Source: Enterobacter sp. SA187 (lineage in GTDB: Bacteria > Pseudomonadota > Gammaproteobacteria > Enterobacterales > Enterobacteriaceae). Taken from it: a stretch of 64,000 bases of DNA. The stretch is taken from the NCBI RefSeq assembly GCF_001888805.2, contig NZ_CP019113.1:2542001-2606000 (forward strand), given 5' to 3'. Positions within the stretch are counted from its first letter, which is position 1. Each line of letters starts with the position of its first letter. This document shows positions 18,117 through 27,623 of this stretch, one piece after another. Position numbers and translations under genes: made by a program. The notes under the pieces were generated by a model that ran no database searches, was not told where the DNA came from, and saw only the letters and a list, made by a program, of their open reading frames with translations.

Positions 18117-20741
18117 ATGAAAAAGGTATCGCGCGTGCACATCACGCCGCATATGCACTGGGATCGTGAATGGTACTTCACCAGCGAAGAGTCGCGCATT
18201 TTACTGGTCAACAATATGGAGGAGATCCTCACCCGCCTGGAGCAGGATGCGGAGTACAAATACTACGTGCTCGACGGGCAAACGGCGGTGCTGGAAGATT
18301 ATCTCGCCGTTAAACCGCAGAACGCGCCGCGCATAAAAGCGCAGGTCCAGGCGGGAAAACTGATCGTCGGCCCCTGGTATACCCAGACCGACACCTGCAT
18401 CGTGGCGGGGGAGTCGATTGTGCGCAATCTGCTGTACGGCATGCGCGACTGCCGGGCCTTTGGCGAGCCGATGAAAATTGGCTATCTGCCGGACTCCTTC
18501 GGCATGTCCGGCCAGCTGCCGCACATCTATAACGGTTTTGGCATTACCCGCGCCATGTTCTGGCGCGGCTGTTCAGAGCGGCACGGCACCGACAAAACCG
18601 AGTTTATCTGGCAAAGCCGCGACGGCAGCGAAGTCATCGCCCAGGTGCTGCCGCTGGGCTATGCGATCGGCAAATATCTGCCGGAAGACGAAGCGGGTTT
18701 GCGCAAGCGGCTGGAGAGTTACTTTGCGGTACTGGAAAAGGCCTCGCTGACCGGGGAGATCCTGCTGCCAAACGGTCACGACCAGATGCCGCTCCAGCAG
18801 AATATTTTTGCCGTGATGGAAAAAATGCGCCAGATCTGGCCGCAGCGCGAATTTGTGATGAGCCGCTTCGAAGACGTATTTGAACTGATCGAACAGCAAC
18901 GGGAGAGGCTGCCGCGGCTGACCGGCGAGTTTATCGACGGCAAATACATGCGCGTGCATCGCACCATCGGTTCGACGCGCATGGATATAAAACTGGCCCA
19001 CGCGCGCATGGAAAACCGCATTGTAAACCTGCTGGAGCCGCTGTGCGCCATCGCCTGGCGGCTGGGCTTTGAGTATCCGCACGGGCTGCTGGAGAAGATG
19101 TGGAAAACGATTTTAAAAAATCACGCCCACGACAGCATTGGCTGCTGTTGCAGCGATAAGGTGCATCGCGAAATCCTGGCGCGCTTTCAGCAGGCGGAGG
19201 ACATGGCAGAAAATCTGCTGCGCTTCACCCAGCGCAAAATCGCCGACGGCCAGCCCGGCGATGGCGACAAGCTGGTGCTCTTCAACCTGATGCCGTACCC
19301 GCGCGAAGAGGTGATCAACACCACCCTGATCTTACGCGCCAGCCAGTTCCGCCTGCGGGATGTCGACGGGCGCGAGGTGGCGTATTTTATTCGCGGTAAG
19401 CGGGAGATCGATCCGGGACAGATTGACCGGCAAATCGTCCATTACGGCAATTACGATCCCTTTATGGCCTTTGACATACAGCTGATACAGACGCTGCCCG
19501 CCATGGGCTACAGCACGCTGTTTATCGAGCCTGACGTGCCCGGCATGCTGGCCGCGCCGCTCGCATCCCCGCGCACGGCGCTTATGGAAAACAGCTTCTG
19601 GGAAATCAGCCTGAATGACGATGGCACGCTGCATCTGCGCGATAAAGCGAACGGGCAGGTTTATGACCGGGTGCTGACCCTGGAAGAAAGTTCTGACGAC
19701 GGCGATGAATATGACTACTCCCCGGCGCGCAAAGAGTGGCTGCTCACCTCTTTACAGTCGACACATACCCATGAGGTGATCCACGAGGCCTGGCAGAGCA
19801 GGGCGGTTATTCGCGTCGCGCTGGCGGTTCCACTTAACCTGGACGAGCGGGCGGCGCGTCTTACCAGCGGGTCGCTCGGGGCGGAATTCCATGTCACGTT
19901 AAGTCACAACAGCCGCCGTATCGACATTGAGGTACAGCTGGATAACCAGGCGGATGACCACCGCGTGCGGGTGCTGATCCCCACACCTTTCGTCACCGAT
20001 CACGTGCTGGCGGATACGCAGTTCGGTACGGTTTCGCGCCCGGTTAATGACGGCGCGATGGCGGACTGGCAGGCGCAGGGATGGAAAGAAGCGCCGGTGT
20101 CGGTGTGGAATATGCTCAGCTATACCGTGCTGCAACAGGCGGAGCACGGGCTGGCGCTGTTCAGCGAAGGGCTGCGTGAATTTGAAATTGTCGGGGAAGG
20201 GGAGAAAACCTTCGCCCTGACGCTGCTGCGCGGCGTGGGAATGCTTGGCAAAAGCGATCTGCTGCTGCGCCCCGGCAGACCGTCGGGCATTGGGCTGCCG
20301 GTCCCCGACTCTCAGCTGCGCGGACGGCTGCAAAGCCGGTTCAGCCTGTGGAGCTTCAGCGGCGATCCCCTTGACGCCGGGGTGGCGCAGCAGGCGCGCC
20401 GCTGGCTGACGCCGGTGCAGTGCTATAACAAAATCCCATGGAACGCGATGAAGCTCAACCCTTCGCCGCAGGTGACGCCGGCGCATTACAGTCTGCTGAC
20501 TCTGCCGCCGCATGGCTGCCAGCTGAGCGCGCTCAAAAAAGCAGAAGATCGGGACAGGTTAATCATCAGGCTGTTTAACCCGTCCGCGACCACCCTCTGC
20601 GGGACGCGGCTGGCCTTCAGCGGTCCGGTGAGCCTGCGCGAAACCGGTATGGATGAGCAACCCCGTGAGCGGGGTGAAGAGGAATGGCAGCGCTTATCGC
20701 CGGGACAGTCCGTGACGCTGGAAGTGGCATTTCCTGAATAA
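18117..20741 (+). CDS. mngB: GH38 alpha-mannosidase (MngB)
   Basis: MngB hydrolyses 2-O-(6-phospho-alpha-mannosyl)-D-glycerate made by MngA into mannose 6-phosphate and glycerate. The 874-residue product (877 in E. coli) shows the GH38 zinc-site motif HMHWDREWY (residues 12-20), the nucleophile region PDSFGMSGQLPH (Asp about 126) and NHAHDSIGCC, followed by the long beta-sandwich half. It lies 11 nt after mngA behind AAAGGACAG. The gene is intact. Confidence 0.95.
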   Translation: MKKVSRVHITPHMHWDREWYFTSEESRILLVNNMEEILTRLEQDAEYKYYVLDGQTAVLEDYLAVKPQNAPRIKAQVQAGKLIVGPWYTQTDTCIVAGESIVRNLLYGMRDCRAFGEPMKIGYLPDSFGMSGQLPHIYNGFGITRAMFWRGCSERHGTDKTEFIWQSRDGSEVIAQVLPLGYAIGKYLPEDEAGLRKRLESYFAVLEKASLTGEILLPNGHDQMPLQQNIFAVMEKMRQIWPQREFVMSRFEDVFELIEQQRERLPRLTGEFIDGKYMRVHRTIGSTRMDIKLAHARMENRIVNLLEPLCAIAWRLGFEYPHGLLEKMWKTILKNHAHDSIGCCCSDKVHREILARFQQAEDMAENLLRFTQRKIADGQPGDGDKLVLFNLMPYPREEVINTTLILRASQFRLRDVDGREVAYFIRGKREIDPGQIDRQIVHYGNYDPFMAFDIQLIQTLPAMGYSTLFIEPDVPGMLAAPLASPRTALMENSFWEISLNDDGTLHLRDKANGQVYDRVLTLEESSDDGDEYDYSPARKEWLLTSLQSTHTHEVIHEAWQSRAVIRVALAVPLNLDERAARLTSGSLGAEFHVTLSHNSRRIDIEVQLDNQADDHRVRVLIPTPFVTDHVLADTQFGTVSRPVNDGAMADWQAQGWKEAPVSVWNMLSYTVLQQAEHGLALFSEGLREFEIVGEGEKTFALTLLRGVGMLGKSDLLLRPGRPSGIGLPVPDSQLRGRLQSRFSLWSFSGDPLDAGVAQQARRWLTPVQCYNKIPWNAMKLNPSPQVTPAHYSLLTLPPHGCQLSALKKAEDRDRLIIRLFNPSATTLCGTRLAFSGPVSLRETGMDEQPRERGEEEWQRLSPGQSVTLEVAFPE

Positions 20742-21332
20742 GCTCATTCTCATCTCGTATTAATTATCGGTTTTTTAACATTTATCCCTTTATAAAAGTC
20801 GCGCCCCGGGAAATTATTTTCGTGGCGCGAACACCTCGTTGTGAAATTAAAAATTACGTTGTGCGAAATTTATTATTAAAATGCAGAAATCAGGTAAATA
20901 TTGACTCCTTTTATAAACATAATTTTAACATGGTTTTTACCAATACATTCATTGGTGACACAACGTTAACAAACGCGCCAAAAATTGATTTAAATCAATA
21001 TTTAAATCGTGGAAAAAGACTTTAAAAAACGTTAAATTGCTCCCGATCAAATTGGTTGAAAAGTAGTAGAATGCCGATAAATTGATCCCCGTCGAAAAAC
21101 TCAAAAGAGCATCAATAAAAACCTGTTTATTGTAAGGGTTTTGCGGCGTAATATATTGCGGGATCAATTTAGGGTGTTTTTTAACGTATCTTTAACTTTT
21201 CTTTGCGCCTGTCACTTTCATTCGAATAACAGCGACAAAGAACAGCGCGGATATTTTTGTAATGGGGCATGTGTGTAAATCCGTTTGCCGGGTTTACTCC
21301 CGAAGTCTTCATGCGTTGAGCAAGGAGTCATG
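20742..21332 (+). promoter_or_regulatory. Long AT-rich control region of cydABX
   Basis: No gene is credible in these 590 bp; the sequence is strikingly AT-rich compared with its neighbours. It holds a perfect FNR site (listed separately), a further GATCAA near 21047 and a TTGATCC near 21080 that could be weaker half-sites, and a possible mngB end structure (TCGCGCC near 20800 with GGCGCGA near 20824, no T run). E. coli cydA has several promoters here, activated by ArcA and repressed by FNR and H-NS. The ribosome site CAAGGAGT at 21321-21328 belongs to cydA. Confidence 0.7.
20985..20998. promoter_or_regulatory. FNR box upstream of cydA
   Basis: TTGAT-TTAA-ATCAA is a perfect match to the FNR consensus TTGAT-N4-ATCAA and is itself fully palindromic. 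FNR represses E. coli cydA under strict anaerobiosis, leaving peak expression for low oxygen. The box lies 335 bp before the start codon, which fits the long leader known in E. coli. Confidence 0.85.
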
Positions 21333-22901
21333 ATGTTAGATATAGTCGAACTGTCGCGCTTACAGTTTGCCTTGACCGCGATGTACCACTTCCTTTTTGT
21401 GCCACTGACGCTCGGTATGGCGTTCCTGCTGGCGATCATGGAAACGGTGTACGTCCTCTCCGGCAAACAGATTTATAAAGATATGACCAAATTCTGGGGC
21501 AAGTTGTTTGGTATCAACTTTGCGCTGGGTGTGGCAACCGGCCTGACCATGGAGTTCCAGTTCGGGACTAACTGGTCTTACTATTCCCACTATGTGGGCG
21601 ATATCTTCGGTGCGCCGCTGGCCATTGAAGGTCTGATGGCCTTCTTCCTCGAATCCACCTTTGTAGGTCTGTTCTTCTTCGGTTGGGATCGTCTGGGTAA
21701 AGTTCAGCACATGGCCGTCACCTGGCTGGTGGCGCTGGGCTCTAACTTATCCGCATTGTGGATCCTTGTTGCTAACGGCTGGATGCAAAACCCTATCGCG
21801 TCGGATTTCAACTTCGAAACCATGCGTATGGAAATGGTGAGCTTCTCCGAGCTGGTGCTGAACCCGGTCGCGCAGGTGAAATTTGTTCATACCGTAGCCT
21901 CGGGTTACACCTGCGGCGCCATGTTCATCCTCGGCATCAGCGCCTACTACCTGCTGCGCGGCCGCGATGTCGCCTTTGCCAAACGCTCTTTTGCCATTGC
22001 AGCGAGCTTCGGTATGGCGGCGATCCTCTCTGTGATCGTGCTGGGTGATGAATCCGGTTACGAAATGGGCGACGTGCAGAAAACCAAACTGGCGGCGATT
22101 GAAGCCGAGTGGGAAACGCAACCGGCTCCGGCGGCATTTACCCTGTTTGGTATTCCCGATCAGGAAACCCAGGAAAATAAATACGCCATCCAGATCCCGT
22201 ATGCGCTGGGCCTTATCGCCACGCGTTCCGTTGATACGCAGGTTATCGGCCTGAAAGATCTGATGGTGCAGCATGAAGAGCGTATCCGTAACGGGATGAA
22301 AGCCTACCAGCTGCTGGAAGAGCTGCGTGCCGGATCAACCGATCAGAACGTGCGCGATCAGTTCAACAGCATGAAGAAAGACCTGGGTTACGGCATGCTG
22401 CTTAAGCGCTATACCGAGAATGTCACTGACGCCACCGAAGCGCAAATTCAGCAGGCAACCAAAGATTCTATTCCGCGCGTTGCGCCGCTCTACTTCGCCT
22501 TCCGTATCATGGTAGGTAGCGGCATTCTGATGCTGTTTATCATCGGCTTCTCTTTCTGGACCGTCTGCCGCAACCGTATCGGTTCTAAACCCTGGCTGCT
22601 GCGCGCTGCCCTGTACGGTATGCCGCTGCCGTGGATCGCCATCGAAGCAGGCTGGTTTGTCGCAGAATATGGCCGTCAGCCGTGGGCGATTGGTGAGGTG
22701 CTGCCGACTGCCGTGGCGAACTCCTCGCTGACCATCGGCGATCTGCTGTTCTCGATGATCCTGATTTGCGGTCTGTACACGCTGTTTATGGTGGCGGAAG
22801 TATTCCTGATGTTCAAATTCGCTCGCCTTGGGCCGAGCAGTCTGAAAACAGGTCGTTATCATCACGAGCAGCCTACCGTGGCTTCTCAGCCGGCACGCTA
22901 A
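21333..22901 (+). CDS. cydA: Cytochrome bd-I ubiquinol oxidase subunit I (CydA)
   Basis: CydA carries hemes b558, b595 and d and the quinol site of the high-affinity terminal oxidase. From ATG 21333 it has 522 residues as in E. coli (MLDIVELSRLQFALTAMYHF, with heme ligand His19). GRQPWAIGEVLPT near the C-terminus is the conserved GRQ motif, and a long Q-loop follows GDESGYEMGDVQKTK. The ATG three bases earlier (21330) is too near the AAGGAG site, and a longer open frame to 21285 has no family match. Confidence 0.98.
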   Translation: MLDIVELSRLQFALTAMYHFLFVPLTLGMAFLLAIMETVYVLSGKQIYKDMTKFWGKLFGINFALGVATGLTMEFQFGTNWSYYSHYVGDIFGAPLAIEGLMAFFLESTFVGLFFFGWDRLGKVQHMAVTWLVALGSNLSALWILVANGWMQNPIASDFNFETMRMEMVSFSELVLNPVAQVKFVHTVASGYTCGAMFILGISAYYLLRGRDVAFAKRSFAIAASFGMAAILSVIVLGDESGYEMGDVQKTKLAAIEAEWETQPAPAAFTLFGIPDQETQENKYAIQIPYALGLIATRSVDTQVIGLKDLMVQHEERIRNGMKAYQLLEELRAGSTDQNVRDQFNSMKKDLGYGMLLKRYTENVTDATEAQIQQATKDSIPRVAPLYFAFRIMVGSGILMLFIIGFSFWTVCRNRIGSKPWLLRAALYGMPLPWIAIEAGWFVAEYGRQPWAIGEVLPTAVANSSLTIGDLLFSMILICGLYTLFMVAEVFLMFKFARLGPSSLKTGRYHHEQPTVASQPAR

Positions 22902-22916
22902 GACAGGAGTCGTCAA

Positions 22917-24056
22917 ATGATCGATTATGAAGTATTACGTTTTATCTGGTGGCTGCTGGTTGGCATTCTGCTGATTGGTTTTGCGGTCACCGACGGCTTC
23001 GACATGGGCGTAGGGATGTTAACCCGCGTGCTGGGTCGCAGCGACACGGAACGCCGTATCATGATTAACGCCATCGCCCCGCACTGGGATGGCAACCAGG
23101 TATGGCTTATCACCGCTGGCGGCGCGCTGTTCGCTGCCTGGCCGATGGTCTATGCCGCCGCGTTCTCGGGCTTCTATGTGGCGATGATCCTCGTGCTGGC
23201 GTCGTTATTCTTCCGTCCGGTTGGTTTTGACTACCGCTCGAAGATCGAAGACACACGCTGGCGCAACATGTGGGACTGGGGCATTTTCATCGGCAGCTTC
23301 GTACCGCCGCTGGTCATTGGCGTGGCGTTCGGCAACCTGTTACAGGGCGTGCCTTTCCATATGGATGAATACATGCGCCTGTTCTACACCGGCAACTTCT
23401 TCCAGCTGCTGAACCCGTTTGGCCTGCTGGCCGGTGTGGTGAGCGTGGCGATGATCGTCACCCAGGGGGCAACCTATCTGCAAATGCGTACCGTCGGTGA
23501 ACTGCATCTGCGTGTGCGTGGCGTGGCGCAGATCGCCGCGCTGGTAACCCTGGTGTGCTTCGCGCTGGCAGGCGTGTGGGTAGTGTATGGTATTGACGGT
23601 TACGTGGTGACCTCGGTTATCGATCATCATGCCGCCTCTAACCCGCTGACCAAAGAAGTGGCGCGTCAGGCTGGTGCCTGGCTGGTGAACTTCAACAACA
23701 CGCCGATCCTGTGGCTGGTGCCAGCGCTGGGCGTCGTGCTGCCGCTGATGACCACCCTGATGTCACGTCTTGAGAAACCGGCGTTTGCCTTCGTCTTCTC
23801 ATCACTGACGCTGGCGTGCATCATCCTCACCGCGGGCATCGCCATGTTCCCGTTCATTATGCCGTCCAGCACGATGATGAACGTAAGCCTGACGCTGTGG
23901 GATGCGACCTCCAGCCAGATGACGCTGAATCTGATGACCTGGGTTGCGGCGGTGTTTGTACCTGTCATTCTTCTTTATACCGCATGGTGTTACTGGAAGA
24001 TGTTCGGTCGCATCACCAAAGAAGACATTGAAAGCAACACTCACTCTCTGTACTAA
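22917..24056 (+). CDS. cydB: Cytochrome bd-I ubiquinol oxidase subunit II (CydB)
   Basis: CydB is the second large membrane subunit of cytochrome bd-I and binds structural ubiquinone rather than heme. It has 379 residues, as in E. coli, with about nine hydrophobic helices and the conserved segments TDGFDMGVGML and APHWDGNQVWLI. It follows cydA by 15 nt after ACAGGAGTCG. Confidence 0.98.
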   Translation: MIDYEVLRFIWWLLVGILLIGFAVTDGFDMGVGMLTRVLGRSDTERRIMINAIAPHWDGNQVWLITAGGALFAAWPMVYAAAFSGFYVAMILVLASLFFRPVGFDYRSKIEDTRWRNMWDWGIFIGSFVPPLVIGVAFGNLLQGVPFHMDEYMRLFYTGNFFQLLNPFGLLAGVVSVAMIVTQGATYLQMRTVGELHLRVRGVAQIAALVTLVCFALAGVWVVYGIDGYVVTSVIDHHAASNPLTKEVARQAGAWLVNFNNTPILWLVPALGVVLPLMTTLMSRLEKPAFAFVFSSLTLACIILTAGIAMFPFIMPSSTMMNVSLTLWDATSSQMTLNLMTWVAAVFVPVILLYTAWCYWKMFGRITKEDIESNTHSLY

Positions 24057-24070
24057 GTAAGGAGCATACA

Positions 24071-24184
24071 ATGTGGTATTTCGCATGGATTTTAGGAACG
24101 CTTCTTGCCTGCGCATTCGGAGTGATCACCGCCCTGGCGCTTGAGCACGTAGAAGCGACTCAGGCAGGTAAAGAAGAACACTGA
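24071..24184 (+). CDS. cydX: Cytochrome bd-I small subunit CydX
   Basis: CydX is a 37-residue single-helix subunit needed for stable, active cytochrome bd-I. The reading frame gives MWYFAWILGTLLACAFGV followed by ITALALEHVEATQAGKEEH, near-identical to E. coli CydX in the membrane part with a variable polar tail. AAGGAGCATACA precedes the ATG. Its stop overlaps the ybgE start (TGATG). Confidence 0.96.
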   Translation: MWYFAWILGTLLACAFGVITALALEHVEATQAGKEEH

Positions 24185-24477
24185 TGAACGCTATTATCGC
24201 AAAACTCTATGCGGTAATGGATAAGGGCCCGCTTCGGGCCCTTTCCTTAGTGATGGCGCTGGTGTTGGCAGGCTGCGTATTCTGGGATCCTGCCCGCTTT
24301 GCCGCGAAGACCAGCGACTACGAAATCTGGCAAGGTTTCCTGATGATGTGGGCCGTCTGTAGCGGCGTGATCCACGGGGTTGGTTTTCGTCCTGCTGCCG
24401 TTCACTGGCAGGGCATATTTTGCCCGCTCATCGCAGACATCGTGCTGGCTGCCGCGCTGTTTTATTTTTTCTTTTGA
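24184..24477 (+). CDS. ybgE: YbgE, cyd operon membrane protein
   Basis: YbgE is a 97-residue inner-membrane protein always found after cydABX in enterobacteria; no biochemical role is firmly established. The product (MNAIIAKLYAVMDKGPLRAL) has about three hydrophobic stretches and ends LFYFFF as the E. coli protein does. It starts within the cydX stop codon, so it is translationally coupled to the oxidase genes. Confidence 0.93.
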   Translation: MNAIIAKLYAVMDKGPLRALSLVMALVLAGCVFWDPARFAAKTSDYEIWQGFLMMWAVCSGVIHGVGFRPAAVHWQGIFCPLIADIVLAAALFYFFF

Positions 24478-24499
24478 CTAAGAACTGTCCGTTAACGTC

Positions 24500-24527
24500 A
24501 TGGGCTTGTAAAAGCCCATAAATTTTT
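24500..24527 (+). terminator. Terminator after ybgE
   Basis: ATGGGCTT (24500-24507) pairs with AAGCCCAT (24512-24519) around GTAA, followed by AAATTTTT. It separates the cyd operon from the ybgC-tol operon, whose promoter should lie in the remaining 100 bp. Confidence 0.8.
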
Positions 24528-24625
24528 ACTCTCCGTTCACCTGAACCCATTCCAAAGCAACATTCCCGCGCGTATAGTAGCAACGTTTTTGAGCGCTAAC
24601 TTTTATTGCATTACCGGGATGTAAA

Positions 24626-25030
24626 GTGAATACAACGCTGTTTCGATGGCCGGTTCGTGTCTATTACGAAGACACCGATGCCGGTGGTGTGGTTTACCAC
24701 GCCAGCTACGTCGCTTTTTATGAACGGGCACGCACAGAGATGCTGCGCCACCACAACTTTAGTCAGCAGGTTTTGCTGGCAGAGCGCGTCGCCTTCGTGG
24801 TGCGTAAAATGACGCTGGACTATTTTGCGCCCGCCAGACTCGACGATATGCTCGAAGTCCAATCGGAAATTACATCAGTGCGTGGAACCTCTCTGGTTTT
24901 CACGCAGCGGATCGTCAACGCAGAGAACACCGTGCTTAATGAAGCTGAAGTACTGATTGTTTGCGTTGATCCACTCTTAATGAAGCCTCGTGCGCTTCCC
25001 AAGTCTATTGTCGCGGAGTTTAAGCAGTGA
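24626..25030 (+). CDS. ybgC: Acyl-CoA thioesterase YbgC
   Basis: YbgC is a hotdog-fold thioesterase, first gene of the tol-pal operon; in E. coli it acts on acyl-CoA or acyl-ACP and associates with phospholipid synthesis enzymes. The 134-residue product carries the family motif YYEDTDAGGVVYHASYVAFYERART with the catalytic Asp. The start is GTG at 24626, giving MNTTLFRWPVRV as in E. coli; an ATG just upstream runs straight into a stop. It overlaps tolQ by 4 nt. Confidence 0.95.
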   Translation: MNTTLFRWPVRVYYEDTDAGGVVYHASYVAFYERARTEMLRHHNFSQQVLLAERVAFVVRKMTLDYFAPARLDDMLEVQSEITSVRGTSLVFTQRIVNAENTVLNEAEVLIVCVDPLLMKPRALPKSIVAEFKQ

Positions 25031-25719
25031 CTGACATGAACATCCTTGATTTGTTCCTGAAGGCAAGCCTTCTGGTCAAACTTATCATGTTGATTTTGAT
25101 TGGTTTTTCAATCGCATCCTGGGCCATCATCATTCAACGCACGCGCATACTTAACGCAGCCGGGCGTGAAGCGGAAGCCTTTGAAGACAAATTCTGGTCA
25201 GGCATCGAGCTGTCTCGCCTGTATCAGGAAAGTCAGGGCCGCCGCGAAACGCTCTCCGGTTCAGAACAGATGTTCTACAGCGGATTTAAAGAGTTTGCCC
25301 GTTTACATCGCGCCAACAGCCATGCGCCGGAAGCGATAGTGGAAGGGGCATCGCGTGCGATGCGTATCTCCATGAACCGCGAACTGGAAGCGCTGGAAAC
25401 GCATATTCCGTTCCTGGGAACGGTCGGTTCCATCAGTCCTTATATCGGCCTTTTCGGTACGGTATGGGGGATCATGCATGCCTTTATCGCACTGGGTGCC
25501 GTTAAACAGGCCACGCTGCAGATGGTTGCGCCAGGTATCGCCGAAGCGCTGATTGCCACGGCAATCGGTCTGTTTGCGGCTATTCCGGCTGTTATGGCGT
25601 ATAACCGCCTGAACCAGCGCGTGAATAAACTGGAACAGAATTACGACAACTTTATGGAAGAGTTTACCGCTATTCTGCATCGTCAGGCGTTTACCAGCAG
25701 CGAGAGCAACAAGGGGTAA
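25027..25719 (+). CDS. tolQ: Tol-Pal proton channel subunit TolQ
   Basis: TolQ is a MotA/ExbB-family inner-membrane protein that, with TolR, uses the proton motive force to energise TolA during outer-membrane constriction. It has 230 residues and three transmembrane helices (about 16-36, 135-157, 167-190); the conserved FLGTVGSISPYIGLFGTVWG opens the second. The start is GTG at 25027, inside the ybgC stop region. Length and sequence match E. coli throughout. Confidence 0.97.
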   Translation: MTDMNILDLFLKASLLVKLIMLILIGFSIASWAIIIQRTRILNAAGREAEAFEDKFWSGIELSRLYQESQGRRETLSGSEQMFYSGFKEFARLHRANSHAPEAIVEGASRAMRISMNRELEALETHIPFLGTVGSISPYIGLFGTVWGIMHAFIALGAVKQATLQMVAPGIAEALIATAIGLFAAIPAVMAYNRLNQRVNKLEQNYDNFMEEFTAILHRQAFTSSESNKG

Positions 25720-25722
25720 GCC

Positions 25723-26151
25723 ATGGCCAGAAAGCGTGGACGAGGAAGTCGCGAACTCAAGTCCGAAATCAACATTGTACCGCTGCTGGACGTCCTGCTC
25801 GTGCTGTTGCTGATCTTTATGGCAACCGCCCCGATCATCACCCAGAGCGTGGAGGTTGATCTGCCGGATGCGACAGAATCACAGAGCGTCAGTACCAATG
25901 ATGATCCTCCGGTCATTATCGAGGTCTCTGGCGTGGGACAGTACAGCGTGGTGATTGAAAAAGATCGTCTGGATCAACTGCCGCCTGAACAGGTCATTGC
26001 CGAAGCGCAGCGTCACCTGCAGGCGAATCCGAAAACGGTCTTCTTAATCGGTGGTGCGAAAGAGGTGCCATATGATGAAATCATCAAAGCGCTGAACCTG
26101 TTACACAGCGCGGGTGTGAAGTCGGTTGGCTTGATGACGCAGCCTATTTAA
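25723..26151 (+). CDS. tolR: Tol-Pal subunit TolR
   Basis: TolR is an ExbD-family protein with one membrane helix and a periplasmic peptidoglycan-binding domain. It has 142 residues. The helix contains the proton-carrying Asp23 (VPLLDVLLVLLLIFM). It follows tolQ by 3 nt and the AAGGGGTAAGCC ribosome site. It works as a TolQ-TolR ion-driven motor for TolA. Confidence 0.97.
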   Translation: MARKRGRGSRELKSEINIVPLLDVLLVLLLIFMATAPIITQSVEVDLPDATESQSVSTNDDPPVIIEVSGVGQYSVVIEKDRLDQLPPEQVIAEAQRHLQANPKTVFLIGGAKEVPYDEIIKALNLLHSAGVKSVGLMTQPI

Positions 26152-26188
26152 TCCTGCATAACAGGCGAACAGTTTTTGGGAACCGATA

Positions 26189-27493
26189 GTGTCAAAGGCA
26201 ACCGAACAAAACGACAAGCTTAAACGGGCGATAACCATCTCGGCGGTGCTGCATGTGATTTTATTTGCACTGCTGATCTGGAGTTCGTTCGATGAGCACA
26301 TAGACGCCTCTGCTGGCGGCGGCGGTGGTTCATCCATCGACGCCGTTATGGTCGATCCCGGCGCCGTTGTACAGCAGTACAACCGTGAGCAGCAGCAACA
26401 GGCGAGCGCGAAACGCGCTGAAGAACAGCGTGAAAAGCAGGCGCAACAGCAGGCGGAAGAGATTCGCGAGAAGCAGGCCGCCGAGCAGGAGCGTTTAAAA
26501 CAGCTCGAAAAAGAACGTTTGCAGGCGCAGGAAAACGCCCGCGAACAGGCACAACAGCAGAAACAGGCAGAAGAAGCGGCGAAGAAAGCGCAGGAGCAGC
26601 AAAAGCAGGCTGAAGAAGCCGCTGCCAAAGCTGCCGCCGATGCGAAAGCGCAGGCTGACGCCCAGGCGAAAGCCGCCGCAGATGCCGCGAAGAAAGCCGA
26701 AGCCGAGGCTGCCAAAGCCGCTGCCGCCGCCGCGAAGAAAGCGGAAGCCGAAGCCGCCAAAGCCGCCGCCGATGCTGCGAAAAAAGCCGAAGCGGAAGCT
26801 GCGAAAAAAGCGCAGCAGGACGCCGAGAAGAAAGCACAGGCTGAAGCCGCTAAAAAAGCCGCTGCCGCTGAAAAAGCTGCTGCGGCGAAAGCAGCCGCTG
26901 CTGAAAAGGCTGCCGCTGAGAAAGCTGCTGCCGCTGCCGAAAAAGCCGCGGCCGCGAAAGCTGCCGCTGCTGAAAAGGCCGCCGCTGATAAAAAAGCTGC
27001 AGCTGAGAAAGCCGCTGCCGATAAGAAAGCAGCCGCCGACAAAGCCGCAGCAGCAAAAGCCGCCGCTGCGAAAAAAGCCGCGGCAGAGAAAGCCGCCGCG
27101 TCTGATGTCGACGACCTGTTTGGCGACCTCAGCTCCGGTAAGAATGCGCCGAAAACCGGCGGTGGAGCGAAAGGAAGTAATGCAGCGCCAGCAGGAAGTG
27201 GTAACACTAAAAACAATGGCGCTTCAGGGGCTGATATCAGCAACTATGCTGGTCAGATAAAAGCAGCCATCGAAACCAAGTTCTATGATGCCGCATCCTA
27301 TACTGGCAAGGTATGTACGCTGCGCATCAGGCTTGAGCCAGATGGTACGTTGAAAGATATTCAGTCTGAAGGGGGCGATCCCGCGCTTTGTCAGGCCGCA
27401 CTTGCTGCAGCCCGTCAGGCGAAGCTCCCGAAACCGCCGACGCAGGCGGTGTATGAAGTGTTTAAAAATGCGCCACTGGACTTCAAACCTTAA
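26189..27493 (+). CDS. tolA: Tol-Pal energy transducer TolA
   Basis: TolA spans from inner membrane to outer membrane and pulls on Pal/TolB; its C-terminal domain is also used by group A colicins and filamentous phages. Domain I is an N-terminal anchor with the SHLS-like SAVLHVILFALLIWSS helix. Domain II, about residues 55-310, is a long Ala/Lys/Glu/Gln helix made of AAAEKAAADK-type repeats. Domain III starts around residue 315 (VDDLFGDLSSGKNAPKTGG) and includes the KFYDAASYTGKVCTLRI core. It has 434 residues against 421 in E. coli, the difference being in the repeat helix. The start is GTG at 26189. Confidence 0.96.
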   Translation: MSKATEQNDKLKRAITISAVLHVILFALLIWSSFDEHIDASAGGGGGSSIDAVMVDPGAVVQQYNREQQQQASAKRAEEQREKQAQQQAEEIREKQAAEQERLKQLEKERLQAQENAREQAQQQKQAEEAAKKAQEQQKQAEEAAAKAAADAKAQADAQAKAAADAAKKAEAEAAKAAAAAAKKAEAEAAKAAADAAKKAEAEAAKKAQQDAEKKAQAEAAKKAAAAEKAAAAKAAAAEKAAAEKAAAAAEKAAAAKAAAAEKAAADKKAAAEKAAADKKAAADKAAAAKAAAAKKAAAEKAAASDVDDLFGDLSSGKNAPKTGGGAKGSNAAPAGSGNTKNNGASGADISNYAGQIKAAIETKFYDAASYTGKVCTLRIRLEPDGTLKDIQSEGGDPALCQAALAAARQAKLPKPPTQAVYEVFKNAPLDFKP

Positions 27494-27623
27494 GATACAC
27501 TTTTCCACATAACGCCGGAAAAGGGACTATTTTAGTCACGGGGTTTCGATAGTTTTGTCTATTTGAGTTTGTTAACATTCTGCTAAATTATCGCAGGTTT
27601 TCAGCCTGGATAAGGGAGATATG

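Noticed and set aside
20822..21025. 67-codon frame in the cydA upstream region
   Set aside because: AT-rich, spans the FNR box, no ribosome site and no similarity that I recognise; better explained as control DNA.
26101..27243. Long minus-strand frame (380 codons) opposite tolA, rich in Ala, Ser and Phe
   Set aside because: It is the antisense shadow of the GC-biased tolA repeats, with no ribosome site or recognisable domain.
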